A program made the translations under genes and the position numbers. Positions 14,886 through 22,654 of a stretch of 24,407 bases of DNA are shown here, piece by piece; the stretch's first letter is position 1; each line of letters opens with the position of its first letter. Location of the stretch: positions 1 through 24,407 of the forward strand of contig JAFGIT010000150.1 of assembly GCA_016929465.1 (NCBI GenBank), read 5' to 3'. The notes below the pieces were generated by a model that was given only the letters and a program-made list of their open reading frames with translations, had not been told where the DNA came from and made no database searches. The stretch comes from JAFGIT01 sp016929465 [NCBI: Candidatus Coatesbacteria bacterium]. GTDB taxonomy: Bacteria; B130-G9.

Positions 14886-15551
14886 TTATCCCGCCAAAGC
14901 AGCGGCCTTTTCCTCGAGAAGCTTGGTATAGGTCTCCGCCTTCTTCTTGTCGATACGGTCCTTCGGAATAAGCAGCGCGAGGACGCCCTTGATGTTGCCC
15001 TCCTTGTCCCTCACTGCGGCGCTCAAGATATCAATGCTCTTATCCCCTAGTGAAGTAGTGTAAGCTTCCGGGGGCATCGCCTTCCTGACCTTTTCGTCCG
15101 TGTTCGCAAGTGTGATACCGAATAGGCTCTCTGGAATGCACTTGCCGATGTGCGATTGCAGCCTGATCGGGTGCGAGGTCTCCCTCTCAGAGATAACAAG
15201 TAGGCCCGGCCAATCGGGACAAGCGAGGGCGTACAAGGCGGTCTCGGACGTCGCCTTGGCGATCTCATCAATTACAGCCTCCGCCTTATCGGAGGCTATT
15301 TCATCCCGGTAGATGACTGCGCCTATCGCATGCGCTTTTGGGCCCGGGCGATATGGGCCCTTCGGTTTCTGAACGACGAGCCCGTGTTCCTTCATCACCT
15401 GGAGCACCTGGTGCGCCGTTGACTTGGTCAGGTCAAGCCTATCGCCGATCTCGCTGACCGTCAATGGTCTCTCGCTCCAGCAGACTATTTCGAGGACTCT
15501 TAGACAATGGGACACCATCGGGTGTTCCCCGTATGCACGTGTTCGTGGCAT
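14886..15551 (-). CDS. IclR-family transcriptional regulator
   Basis: This 221-residue regulator has an N-terminal winged helix-turn-helix (residues ~10-65; LTVSEIGDRLDLTKSTAHQV followed by LQVMKEHGLV) and a C-terminal effector-binding domain (~85-215), the standard IclR layout, though slightly shorter than the usual ~250. The start at 15551 is chosen because AGGAGA lies 7 bases upstream; a TTG 18 bases further out is in frame. IclR proteins sense small organic acids or aromatics and repress or activate catabolic operons. It faces the DPD-like operon tail to tail and is the only pathway-type regulator in the window, so it is the likely controller of the GRE and oxidoreductase promoters. Confidence 0.88.
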   Translation of the reverse strand: MPRTRAYGEHPMVSHCLRVLEIVCWSERPLTVSEIGDRLDLTKSTAHQVLQVMKEHGLVVQKPKGPYRPGPKAHAIGAVIYRDEIASDKAEAVIDEIAKATSETALYALACPDWPGLLVISERETSHPIRLQSHIGKCIPESLFGITLANTDEKVRKAMPPEAYTTSLGDKSIDILSAAVRDKEGNIKGVLALLIPKDRIDKKKAETYTKLLEEKAAALAG

Positions 15552-15597
15552 TATCGATTCTCCTATCAAAGTTGAGAGTTATAGCCGCCCATGGATT

Positions 15598-15627
15598 ATT
15601 CTAATCGAGATGAACTGAGATGTGCAA
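15598..15627 (-). promoter_or_regulatory. Candidate promoter of the IclR gene
   Basis: On the minus strand TTGCAC (15627-15622), an 18-base spacer and TAGAAT (15603-15598) lie about 47 bases before the start codon. This is a reasonable sigma70 match. Confidence 0.4.
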
Positions 15628-15834
15628 CTGCTGTCGCACGATCCTGGCAGTACTGCGAAGATTATGGCTCCTTTTTTCGGATAATCTACGATACATGACA
15701 ATCTGACCTCGGAAGCGTCCCACCTGCTCATCGCGGTTTTGGGCCCCAGCCCTCCATGAACATGCGCTCAAATTGCACCAAAAGGTATCCCGAGGGCTAT
15801 CAGCACAATGTCCATCTCGTCCTTCTAACCAAAT

Positions 15835-16713
15835 TTAGCCTTCACTGGCCATCAAAGCCGCCTCGAACGTGTTCTCGAGAAGCATACATACAGTCATAGG
15901 GCCTACACCGCCTGGGACCGGAGTGATATAGGACGCGAGCTTCGAGACCGATTCGTAATCGACATCGCCAACGAGCTTCTGGCCGTTCTTGGCCTCGGGG
16001 CACGGGATAGTGTTCGTCCCAGCGTCGATGACGACCACGCCCTCTGAGAAGTGGCTAGCGTTTAGCATGTGCGCTTTGCCGGCGGCGATGGCGACAATGT
16101 CAGCCTTCTTTGTGATTTCTCCCAGGTTTCGGGTTCGGGTGTGGGCTACCGTGACGGTCGCATTCCGCTTCCTACTGGAGAGCATGACCGCTAGCGGCCT
16201 GCCGACTAGCTCGCTGCGTCCGACAACCACGACATTCTTCCCCTCGGTAGTAATTCCATAGACATCGAGCAGCCGCAGCATCCCCTTCGGGGTGCAGGGG
16301 GCGAGACAGGGCTGGCCGCGATATAGGAGCCCTTGGCTTATTGCAGTAAGCCCATCAACGTCCTTCGCGGGCATGATCCAGTCGATGGTCTCGTGTGGGT
16401 CGAGATGGTCGGGAAGCGGTAATTGAACGAGTATGCCATGAATGTCCGAATTGAGATTCAGACCATCAATCGCCTTGTGCAATTCATCCTTTGTGGTGGT
16501 CGCGGGGAATTTGAGGACCTCGGAGTGCATGCCGAGCTTTGCCGCGCGCTTGCTCTTCATCCTTACATAGATTGCTGAGGCGGGATCCTCACCGACCAGA
16601 ACGACCGCAAGCCCGGGACGAATGCCCTTCTCCGTCTGGAGCCGCTCGATGCGCTCGGCTAGCCCCTCCTGGATCTCCTCGGCCGTCTTCTTCCCATCCA
16701 GAATCTCTGTCAT
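15835..16713 (-). CDS. folD: Bifunctional methylene-THF dehydrogenase / methenyl-THF cyclohydrolase
   Basis: FolD interconverts 5,10-methylene-, 5,10-methenyl- and 10-formyl-tetrahydrofolate in the cytoplasm. Diagnostic motifs are all present: YVRMKSK with the catalytic Lys (residue 53 from the chosen start), ILVQLPLP, AKDVDGL, PCTPKGMLRLL, VVGRSELVGRP (NADP loop), and PVPGGVGPMT near the C-terminus. Length (292) fits the family (~280-300). ATG 16713 is preferred over ATG 16719 because AGGAAGG lies 6 bases before it. It stands alone between the IclR gene and the SPFH genes. In an anaerobe it may also serve the Wood-Ljungdahl methyl branch. A link to the GRE pathway through a one-carbon product is possible but unsupported. 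Confidence 0.96.
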   Translation of the reverse strand: MTEILDGKKTAEEIQEGLAERIERLQTEKGIRPGLAVVLVGEDPASAIYVRMKSKRAAKLGMHSEVLKFPATTTKDELHKAIDGLNLNSDIHGILVQLPLPDHLDPHETIDWIMPAKDVDGLTAISQGLLYRGQPCLAPCTPKGMLRLLDVYGITTEGKNVVVVGRSELVGRPLAVMLSSRKRNATVTVAHTRTRNLGEITKKADIVAIAAGKAHMLNASHFSEGVVVIDAGTNTIPCPEAKNGQKLVGDVDYESVSKLASYITPVPGGVGPMTVCMLLENTFEAALMASEG

Positions 16714-16878
16714 CTCCATCCTTCCTGCAAATGTCTGAATTCATTCAGTAATCACACGAAAGCGCAAAAATGCACCTCGACAGTCAATATTGAAACAAAC
16801 GGGATACTGTGTGGGCTGAAAGAAGAAGCGAAGTAGGTTTCTCCTCCTCATCTGCCAGAGAAATTCATAGGCCTTGAC

Positions 16879-16893
16879 GCCCCAGTGCGGGGC
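16879..16893 (-). terminator. Hairpin downstream of the SPFH gene pair
   Basis: A 5-bp GC stem (GCCCC / GGGGC, loop AGTGC) lies 33 bases after the stop of the gene ending at 16926. No U-tract follows, so this is a weak terminator candidate at best. Confidence 0.25.
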
Positions 16894-16925
16894 CGATCAC
16901 GCGGTCAGAGCGGGATCACATCAGA

Positions 16926-18095
16926 TCATGGTCCGACGGCCTGCGGTGCGGACGTAGCCCTGAGAAGCTCTTCGAGACCAGCGCCCGAATCCATGCCTTC
17001 CGGGAGGATCACGATCGGCTTGCCCTCGAGCGCCTTTGCGAGCTCCATCTGAAGAGACGCCTCTCCACCGGGGCCCGAAATCGCCAGGGCCTTTTCCCGA
17101 ACGAGATCGGCTTCCCGCCTCAACCTGAGCCTGAGCATCTCAGCACGCTGCTTCATTCTCTCGAGAGATAATTCTGCGTCGGCCTTAGCGGCATATATCT
17201 TGCGCTCTGCTGCTGCTGAGGAAAGCCTGGCATTGGCCTTTGCCTGTTCGAGCTCCTGCTTCCGCTCCTCGAGAGTTGCCTCTCGCTGATCATCGACCGA
17301 GGCCAGGCGCTGGTTCAGTATCTTCACATCCTGTAGGTAGTTATGAAATTCACGGTCGAAAGTGAATTGGTCCAGCGAAAAGCTCTCGACGGTGACACCC
17401 GCCGCGCCAAACAGCTCATTCAGGGCGATGCGGCACTGGTCTGATTTCGCAACTCTCTCGGTCGAGTTGAAGAAGGCGACGCTGTCGAGCTCGCCGAAAA
17501 CAGACCTTATAGCGCTTCTTGCTGCGGGGATCAGGTACAGCTCGAGAAGCTTCTGGGCGTCTTCCATGCCAATGAACCTGATTAGCTGGGGAGCGTTTTC
17601 TTCAGCCACGTGGAAGACGAGGGTCGCCTCCAGCTCCACATCTTCGCCATCACTCGTCTTGGTTCGAATCGGAAGCGTGGGTTGACGCATCTCCGCATTT
17701 CTCTCGCGGATTTCTGCCTCGCTCAAATCCCGACCTCTATCTAGGCGCCAGTAGTCGGTTGCCCCGGCCTGGACCTGCGCTGACTTCCTGCTCGAGTAGG
17801 CCCACTCATCCGATTGGCTCCTCAATGGCTCGAAGGTAAGGGTCTGCTCTGTCGTGTTTACCGCGAAATAGTCCGTCGTGAGTGGATTGTAGAAGTGCAG
17901 CCCCTCGCGGAGCACTTCGCTCCTGAGTCCATCCCCTGAGCCGCCTACCTCGTCCATCAGGACGGCCACATGGCCGGGTGGGACGTCGAATGAACAACGC
18001 CAGGCGATTAGAATGGCTGCGACTATAATAATTATTGTGAATATGATGGAGCTGCAGCCCCAGTTCGTTGATTTACTACTCTTTTTGTCGCTCAT
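16926..18095 (-). CDS. SPFH/band-7 domain membrane protein (second gene of pair)
   Basis: This 389-residue protein has one N-terminal transmembrane segment (residues ~15-33; IIFTIIIIVAAILIAW). An SPFH domain follows from about residue 38 (VPPGHVAVLMDEVGG) to ~250. A long charged coiled coil comes next (~255-340; QREATLEERKQELEQAKANA), and then the C-terminal segment with GKPIVILPEGM seen in many flotillin-like proteins. SPFH proteins form membrane-bound oligomeric rings or scaffolds. AAGGAG lies 5 bases before the start, and the gene follows its paralogue by 39 bases, so the two are one operon and probably form a hetero-oligomer like HflK/HflC. No FtsH or NfeD partner is nearby, so the assignment stays generic. 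Confidence 0.85.
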   Translation of the reverse strand: MSDKKSSKSTNWGCSSIIFTIIIIVAAILIAWRCSFDVPPGHVAVLMDEVGGSGDGLRSEVLREGLHFYNPLTTDYFAVNTTEQTLTFEPLRSQSDEWAYSSRKSAQVQAGATDYWRLDRGRDLSEAEIRERNAEMRQPTLPIRTKTSDGEDVELEATLVFHVAEENAPQLIRFIGMEDAQKLLELYLIPAARSAIRSVFGELDSVAFFNSTERVAKSDQCRIALNELFGAAGVTVESFSLDQFTFDREFHNYLQDVKILNQRLASVDDQREATLEERKQELEQAKANARLSSAAAERKIYAAKADAELSLERMKQRAEMLRLRLRREADLVREKALAISGPGGEASLQMELAKALEGKPIVILPEGMDSGAGLEELLRATSAPQAVGP

Positions 18096-18134
18096 CTTCG
18101 CTCCTTATGTCGATAGAGTGCTCTCGCCACTGCA

Positions 18135-19091
18135 CTAACGAGTTCGCTTCTCTTTGCCGCTAAGTGCATCGAGCAGACCTATATCGGACGGCCTGAGAAT
18201 GATGAATCTGAGCCCGGTCCTGAGAGCGTCGATCATCTCCATCCTCATCATCGCATTCGCGTCCGCCGACTTGAGGACCTCGGTCATCATCCCCTGGCCC
18301 TCTACTTCCGCCTGATGGATCAGGAAGTCGCCCTGTTGACGAGCGTTCTCCGCGATCATTTGTGCCTCCTGATCGGCCGCGTCCGCTGTGCGTTGCGCGT
18401 TCCTTCTGACTTCCTCGATCTCTGCTTCGAGTGCCTGTGTATCGACGTTGCCCTGGGACTCGAGCGAGGCGAGTTTCATCTCGAGGGACCTCCTGTATTT
18501 CTGCTGCCTCGTCTGGCGCTGATACTTCAGCTCCTGCTCATAGGGCGCTGCAAACGCGAAGTCCCGCAGAAAGAATTGCCCCAGCTTCAGGCCGCGTTTG
18601 GCGAGGAGCTCCGATAGTTTCGCCTCAATTGCAGCCTTTTGACGGCCTCGCCATGCCGCGTCGAGAAATCCATCCGCATCGGTCTTCTGCAGAACCTCCC
18701 GGACCACGCCTTTGAGGTCGTTTGGCATTACGCTGCGGATATATCGATCGCCATCGTTCAGAGCAAATTGGAGGGCGAGATCGGAGGGCTCGACGTTGAA
18801 GGTCGTGGTCGCGTCAACGAAAACCCTCAGGTTGTCTTCGAGAGTAATCTCAACGTGCTCGATATCCAGCTTTCGCACGATCGTGCTGACTAGCTCGACC
18901 TCGTGCAGTATTGGCAGGACGACTCGAAGCCCGGGCAACAGGACCTTCACTCTCTCCGCTTCGCCTCCAGAGGAGCCGAACTGCGACCTGCGAACGGCCA
19001 CCGCTCCACATGGGATTTTGTCTAAAATGACTAGCCTGACTATGCCGAGAGCAACAGCCAGGAGGACCAGGACAAGAACCATCTTCTTCAT
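18135..19091 (-). CDS. SPFH/band-7 domain membrane protein (first gene of pair)
   Basis: This 318-residue protein has an N-terminal membrane anchor (KKMVLVLVLLAVALGIVRLV, residues 2-21), a band-7 domain (~25-190) and a coiled coil rich in Arg, Glu, Ala and Gln (~195-270). The C-terminal LRFIILRPSDIGLLDAL resembles the short hydrophobic strand of SPFH C-termini. The start at 19091 is favoured by GGGAGG 8 bases upstream; a GTG 9 bases earlier is in frame but too close to that site. It forms an operon with the SPFH gene that follows. Despite the shared architecture the two sequences are quite divergent, as for HflK and HflC. Confidence 0.83.
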   Translation of the reverse strand: MKKMVLVLVLLAVALGIVRLVILDKIPCGAVAVRRSQFGSSGGEAERVKVLLPGLRVVLPILHEVELVSTIVRKLDIEHVEITLEDNLRVFVDATTTFNVEPSDLALQFALNDGDRYIRSVMPNDLKGVVREVLQKTDADGFLDAAWRGRQKAAIEAKLSELLAKRGLKLGQFFLRDFAFAAPYEQELKYQRQTRQQKYRRSLEMKLASLESQGNVDTQALEAEIEEVRRNAQRTADAADQEAQMIAENARQQGDFLIHQAEVEGQGMMTEVLKSADANAMMRMEMIDALRTGLRFIILRPSDIGLLDALSGKEKRTR

Positions 19092-19257
19092 TACGCGCAC
19101 CTCCCGTTTTATTGGACCAAACCGGAGATACTTTACGACGGTTCAAGTCCACAGGCAAGGCGGTTGGCTGGGATGGCTTCCTCCTGAATTGCAGTAATCC
19201 GGGCTCGATGGCGAATCCAGCGAGTTAATTCCTCAATTGATCTGTTTTGCTCATTTG

Positions 19258-19380
19258 ATGCCCCAGCGGGGCATAAGATGGGTAGCCGTAGGTGTAGGCC
19301 GCAGGCCAAACCTACGGATTTGTGGGCGCCAAAGCCAGACCTGCCCGCCCACCAATCGCCGCGTGATTGGCGGGCGGGCA
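19258..19380. repeat. Dispersed structured repeat, copy 2
   Basis: This repeats the architecture of 10938-11067: ATGCCCCAGCGGGGCAT (19258-19274), a TAGCCGTAGGT ... ACCTACGGA hairpin, and a long stem (arms 19342-19357 and 19365-19380, 16 bp with one mismatch). The stem bases differ from copy 1 (CCCGCCCACC against CCCCTCCCACC), but both arms changed together for most pairs, so structure is conserved over sequence. It abuts the stop codon of the small membrane protein gene at 19382. Confidence 0.8.
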
Positions 19381-19381
19381 A

Positions 19382-19654
19382 TCAATCGCCTACATAGTCA
19401 CGCCCCCGGAAGGCCATGATCCCGAGTGCACCAATGCAGATGAGCTGTGCTATGAACAAAAGGAAATAGCTATCGCTGGATACGGGTGGCTCATCGCTTA
19501 TCAAATGACGAATTGTCAGATAGCTGAAGTATGAGGACAGGCCGCCCGGAACGAGAGCCCACCACCGCCAGCCCCTCTTCCAGGCAAGGACAGTGAGGCC
19601 GATGGCGAGTACGACTATGTAAATACCTCTACCAGAGACATAAGTCACCAGCAA
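19382..19654 (-). CDS. Small membrane protein, tandem paralogue B
   Basis: This is a protein of about 90 residues with three predicted membrane segments (IYIVVLAIGLTVLAW, a middle segment near LSSYFSYLTIRHL, and YFLLFIAQLICIGALGIMAF). It is clearly paralogous to the next gene upstream (19712): GRG....AI..T..AW.RGW....L.PG and SDS.(Y)LL......G.(M)AF/Y.(R) align throughout. No function is known to me. The start is uncertain: only TTG (19654) or GTG (19648) are available and no strong ribosome site is visible. The last codons run into the structured repeat (19258-19380), so its C-terminus may have been altered by repeat insertion. Confidence 0.6.
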   Translation of the reverse strand: MLVTYVSGRGIYIVVLAIGLTVLAWKRGWRWWALVPGGLSSYFSYLTIRHLISDEPPVSSDSYFLLFIAQLICIGALGIMAFRGRDYVGD

Positions 19655-19711
19655 AGAGAGTTTCGCCTATCTCTTTCAGTTTCGTGCATCAAAGGCGTCG
19701 TCAAGATCGGA

Positions 19712-19969
19712 TCACTCCCTCGCACAATATGCCATGAGTCCCAATATACAGACACAGAGACCACTTCCCAGTAGAAGCAGATACGCGGAGTCGCTGAAGA
19801 GATAGCCCTCATGGGTGAATTGCGTATATAAGAATACGCCGCCCATCAATGTCCCTGGTATGCCCGGGATGAGGGCTTTCGGGCCCCAGCCCCTTCTCCA
19901 GGCGAAGATGGTCATTGCGATCGCAAAGATCACGACCGGACACCCCCTACCAGCTGCACCTCTCAGCAT
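19712..19969 (-). CDS. Small membrane protein, tandem paralogue A
   Basis: This 85-residue protein has three hydrophobic segments (CPVVIFAIAMTIFAW; IPGTLMGGVFLY; SAYLLLLGSGLCVCILGLMAY) separated by a basic RRGWGPKALIPG turn. GAGGAG lies 5 bases before the ATG. It is followed after 57 bases by its paralogue (19654-19382), probably in one transcript. A third, truncated relative lies at 22785-22874 on the same strand. Function is unknown; it resembles small PQ-rich or four-helix-type uncharacterised membrane proteins only in general composition. Confidence 0.65.
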   Translation of the reverse strand: MLRGAAGRGCPVVIFAIAMTIFAWRRGWGPKALIPGIPGTLMGGVFLYTQFTHEGYLFSDSAYLLLLGSGLCVCILGLMAYCARE

Positions 19970-20018
19970 CGCGACTCCTCTCAGAACCGGCTATTGCCGG
20001 TCAATACCGTGCGATCAG

Positions 20019-20056
20019 GCCTCTATGCCGTCTGCGCCGACGGCGTCACCCTGCAG
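20019..20056 (-). other. Possible duplicated 3' end of the symporter gene
   Basis: The minus strand here reads KTLQGDAVGADGIEA then stop. It resembles the symporter C-terminal RTTVNVWGDAVGAAVIE encoded around 23005-23050. Eighteen bases (20034-20051 and 23019-23036) are identical. In both places the segment lies 50-130 bases upstream of a small-membrane-protein paralogue, which suggests duplication of a block. Confidence 0.35.
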
Positions 20057-20125
20057 CGTTTTTCATTGGGTTCACAGCAAGCGCCCAGACAGCTTCGGAC
20101 AATCTTGTATCCCAATCTAGCGATT

Positions 20126-20435
20126 TCATTCTCTCTCGTCCTTGGTGTCTTTATTCTTTGAGCGCACTGACGTTTCTTCCAACATGAATTTCTTGATTGC
20201 TGCGTCTTGCCAGGCCATTGAGAGCTTCCTTGCACTCTCGCCCCGACAGGCCACATAGTATTCCAAAGCGGACGCATATATGGAACTGCTATCTTTGCAT
20301 CCAGCTCGCACACTCTGGAAGCTCGGGAATCGGGTACTGCTTCTCGATGTCTTGGAAAACACCGGAGAGCCATTTTTCCAGTTCTAAGATTCTTGTGAGG
20401 CTCTTTCTCTTAAGGTAAATCTCTTTTAGTTGCAG
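20126..20435 (-). pseudogene. Frameshifted gene for a small helical protein of unknown family
   Basis: Two overlapping minus-strand frames each look protein-like and join into one. The first (20435-20289) reads LQLKEIYLKRKSLTRILELE and continues through WLSGVFQDIEKQYPIPELPE. The second (to 20126) reads SSSIYASALEYYVACRGESA and continues through WQDAAIKKFMLEE to a charged tail. The switch lies near 20290. The first frame has no start codon after its upstream stop, so the gene looks truncated as well as shifted. No family is recognised. It lies just outside the left end of cassette 2 and could be a relic of an earlier gene there. Confidence 0.4.
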
Positions 20436-20485
20436 TTACTTGAGACAGAAGAGTTCATTGTCCTTTGTCTCCTTTACTTCCTCAA

Positions 20486-20690
20486 GGGCATTGATACTAT
20501 GGGTAGCGGGGGCTGTGCTTGCCATACCAGTGGTTGTGGTTTAGAGGCGAGATCGCCTTCTGAAGGGTTATAGAAGTAGGGAGTATGGACAGAAGAGAGT
20601 TGACTATCGGTGAATGGGCAGCGTAAAGTCGGCTCAAATGGTAACCGATAAGTTCATTACGGAACACCATTTGCCGAAGGGAGATATAAC
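20486..20690 (+). repeat. Cassette leader copy 2 (shared promoter/5' region)
   Basis: This is the inverted partner of 9033-9235. Homology starts at GGGCATTGATACTATGGG and runs through the hairpin AGGCGAGATCGCCT (20545-20558), the promoter and ATGGTAACCGATAAGTTCAT to GAAGGGAGA just before the first gene. It then stops: coding sequences downstream are unrelated. The conservation of a whole upstream region in front of different genes suggests a shared regulatory or mobility function. Confidence 0.8.
20600..20629 (+). promoter_or_regulatory. Candidate promoter inside cassette leader 2
   Basis: TTGACT (20600-20605), an 18-base spacer and TAAAGT (20624-20629) match the first leader copy exactly in hexamers and spacing. 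Transcription would begin near 20636, which argues against the in-frame ATG at 20614 as the start of the following gene. Confidence 0.5.
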
Positions 20691-20697
20691 AGGTACC

Positions 20698-21462
20698 GTG
20701 ACCAGGAAATACGCCAATCCTCCTGTGCAGGAAGTCTGCGCTGAAATCAGATTCGAAAGACCCGAGAACTGGGATTTAACTCTACCAGGCCTTATTTACC
20801 AGGCGCTGGGAGGAGAAGAGAAATTCCCTCACAAGGAGCAAGAGAGGGCTCTCGCCAAGTCTAGCCTCACGCTTGGGCCATCTAGTCTTAGACAGACAGC
20901 GGACCTCGTAGATCGAGTTAAGCTCTTCACTGACGACAGGACGACTGTCATTCAATTGAGTTCTGATCTACTGAGTGTTCATAAGCTCGCCCCGTACGAC
21001 ACATGGGAGGCTTTCGCGCCAGTCATTGGGGAATCACTCAGTGAGTATGTGCGATATGCGCAACCCAAAGCCTTAGCCGGATTAAAGCTCTACTATGTGG
21101 ATAGAATAGAACTTCCTTGCGGGATCGATGGGATTGGTCAGTATCTCAATTTGGCCCCTTACGCTGGCCCTGAACTCATGGAGTCAGAGCAGTTTGACAC
21201 ATTCATCAGTGGGATATGCAGTCGCCATGAAGGAGGCAGAGATGCGCTGCGCATGGAGCTTCTGACGGTCGCCCCAAGTGAGTCCTCAAAGCTACATCTG
21301 CAACTGCTTTCGCTCTACTTTCTAGTTAATATAAAGAGCGTCCCCCTGGAAACGCCCGAGATCATGACATGGCTTAAGACCGCACATGACAACGTGTCCA
21401 GGGCATTCGAGTCCTGTATCACAGATAACACTCGAGCGTTATTTGGTGAGGTAATGACCTAG
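20698..21462 (+). CDS. TIGR04255-family protein, first gene of cassette 2
   Basis: This protein of about 254 residues starts at GTG 20698 (MTRKYANPPVQEVCAEIRFE). It matches the TIGR04255 pattern of YxNPPIxEV followed by W...P.....(F)P, and a C-terminal WLKTAHDNVSRAFESCITD segment, which is also typical. The family is sporadic and of unknown function. In-frame ATGs at 20614 and 20638 lie inside the shared leader and at or before its predicted transcription start, so they are less likely. GGGAG of the leader precedes the GTG. The stop overlaps the next start by one base (TAGTG), giving tight coupling with the unknown gene and HEPN gene that follow. Confidence 0.8.
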   Translation: MTRKYANPPVQEVCAEIRFERPENWDLTLPGLIYQALGGEEKFPHKEQERALAKSSLTLGPSSLRQTADLVDRVKLFTDDRTTVIQLSSDLLSVHKLAPYDTWEAFAPVIGESLSEYVRYAQPKALAGLKLYYVDRIELPCGIDGIGQYLNLAPYAGPELMESEQFDTFISGICSRHEGGRDALRMELLTVAPSESSKLHLQLLSLYFLVNIKSVPLETPEIMTWLKTAHDNVSRAFESCITDNTRALFGEVMT

Positions 21463-22016
21463 TGAAGAATAATAAGTGTGCAGTAGGATATGCGGAAGAA
21501 GATAGCGGCGTTCTGGCCAGCCTGATGCTGCAGAGCGGCCTCTCGGAGTGGGGGGAGTGGTCGGAAAAGCCGTCTTCGCTCATAATGAACTCTGCGACCA
21601 CTTCCGGCGACATTTCGCAATCAGGTGGGGAAGCGCACCTAGATTGTCTATTATCAGTGCGCCCCCGAACTAGCGAATGCTCATTTGAGGTGTCAGTCAA
21701 TCGCTCTCCTGACTTGCCCGAGATATATGAGAGACCAGAAAATGCAGTCTTAGAGCATTTGTCTCAGCACCCATCAATCATTGGTCTGTTGGCGAGAGCA
21801 GCGTCGAAGACCGTCCAGTACTTCGGAAGTGATATACGTCTGGCGCTTGAACTAATCCATGATCCTGAGGATTCCGGAGCCGGCCCCACATTGTACGTGG
21901 TTATCGGGACTGAGCTGCCTTGGGAAGAATCGCTGAAGGCTCTGCGCAGATTCGACAATGAGTGGTGGCTTGAAGCTTCTCAGGGATTAGATACACCCCT
22001 CTGTATAACGACATGA
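21462..22016 (+). CDS. Unknown protein, middle gene of cassette 2 (GTG start)
   Basis: This 184-residue soluble protein starts at GTG overlapping the preceding stop codon and ends in an ATGA overlap with the HEPN gene. No family is recognised. It has a Ser-rich N-terminal half (SLIMNSATTSGDISQSGGEA), a predicted helix VLEHLSQHPSIIGLLARAAS, and a strand-helix C-terminal part TLYVVIGTELPWEESLKALR with the following FDNEWWLEAS. The latter (an I/V...L....EAL..L..FD..WW pattern) looks like a small alpha/beta domain. The tight overlaps on both sides mean it is made together with its neighbours, perhaps as a complex subunit or antitoxin for the HEPN protein. Confidence 0.75.
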   Translation: MKNNKCAVGYAEEDSGVLASLMLQSGLSEWGEWSEKPSSLIMNSATTSGDISQSGGEAHLDCLLSVRPRTSECSFEVSVNRSPDLPEIYERPENAVLEHLSQHPSIIGLLARAASKTVQYFGSDIRLALELIHDPEDSGAGPTLYVVIGTELPWEESLKALRRFDNEWWLEASQGLDTPLCITT

Positions 22017-22444
22017 CGCCTGCGGCTGAAGCCTTCAATTGGGAAGATTATCTGACACTCGCGACGGAGCTAAGCGACCAAGAATCAGCGGATGAGCTGA
22101 GCGAGGCGAAGGCGCGTTGCTCGGTTAGTAGATGCTATTATGCGGCCTATTGGGCGGCGAGAACATATGCTGAAGCTGAGGGGTGCGTTGTTAGAAATGA
22201 TCCCCATACGACAGTGTGGAAATGGTTCAGGAATAAGGGCATGGCAAAGGGAGCAATTGCCTCCGACGGGGACAGACTTACGGGCCGTCGCATCTGGGCG
22301 GACTACAAGCCAAATCCATATGGCCTCCCCGGTAAGGTCAGGAAAAGCTTGGATTTGGCCAGGGAATGCGTGGAGATGGCGAAGACAATTATCGGATGGG
22401 TCAAGGATCTCCCACCGCCAAATCGTGAGGGTGCCGGCCAGTAA
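22013..22444 (+). CDS. HEPN domain protein, last gene of cassette 2
   Basis: This 143-residue helical protein carries the recognisable HEPN signature SVSRCYYAAYWAARTYAEAE (residues ~38-57) and a later RRIWADYKPN (~93-102), equivalent to the R..ADY segment of small HEPN proteins. A C-terminal helix ARECVEMAKTIIGWV follows. HEPN proteins of this size are often toxins paired with MNT nucleotidyltransferases; none is present. The classical RxxxxH pair is not clearly conserved, so nuclease activity is doubtful. The start overlaps the previous stop (ATGA). It occupies the same third position as the HEPN-like gene at 7738 in cassette 1. Confidence 0.8.
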   Translation: MTPAAEAFNWEDYLTLATELSDQESADELSEAKARCSVSRCYYAAYWAARTYAEAEGCVVRNDPHTTVWKWFRNKGMAKGAIASDGDRLTGRRIWADYKPNPYGLPGKVRKSLDLARECVEMAKTIIGWVKDLPPPNREGAGQ

Positions 22445-22654
22445 CTTAGAAGCACTCTAGACATCGCCAATCCCTCATTCAACCCCCAATACTCCCCCCA
22501 ACACTCAATCGGGGGCAAAAGCGCTTCTATAGGCATTCTACGCGATCACCTCAGACCTCATTACTTGCCCGCCTGTTTCGCCTCGTGGCGGCCACTTTTC
22601 ACCGGATGTGGGAGGTCCGGCGTCTCGCTGTCTTTCGGTGATTCACACCCATCT

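Noticed and set aside
16926-19091. Calling the SPFH pair hflK and hflC
   Set aside because: No FtsH or other Hfl context is present, sequences are divergent, and the order and C-termini are not diagnostic.
20614-20697. ATG 20614 as the start of the TIGR04255-like gene
   Set aside because: It lies within the conserved promoter (between the -35 and -10 hexamers) and the family normally begins just before the YxNPP motif, so GTG 20698 is preferred.
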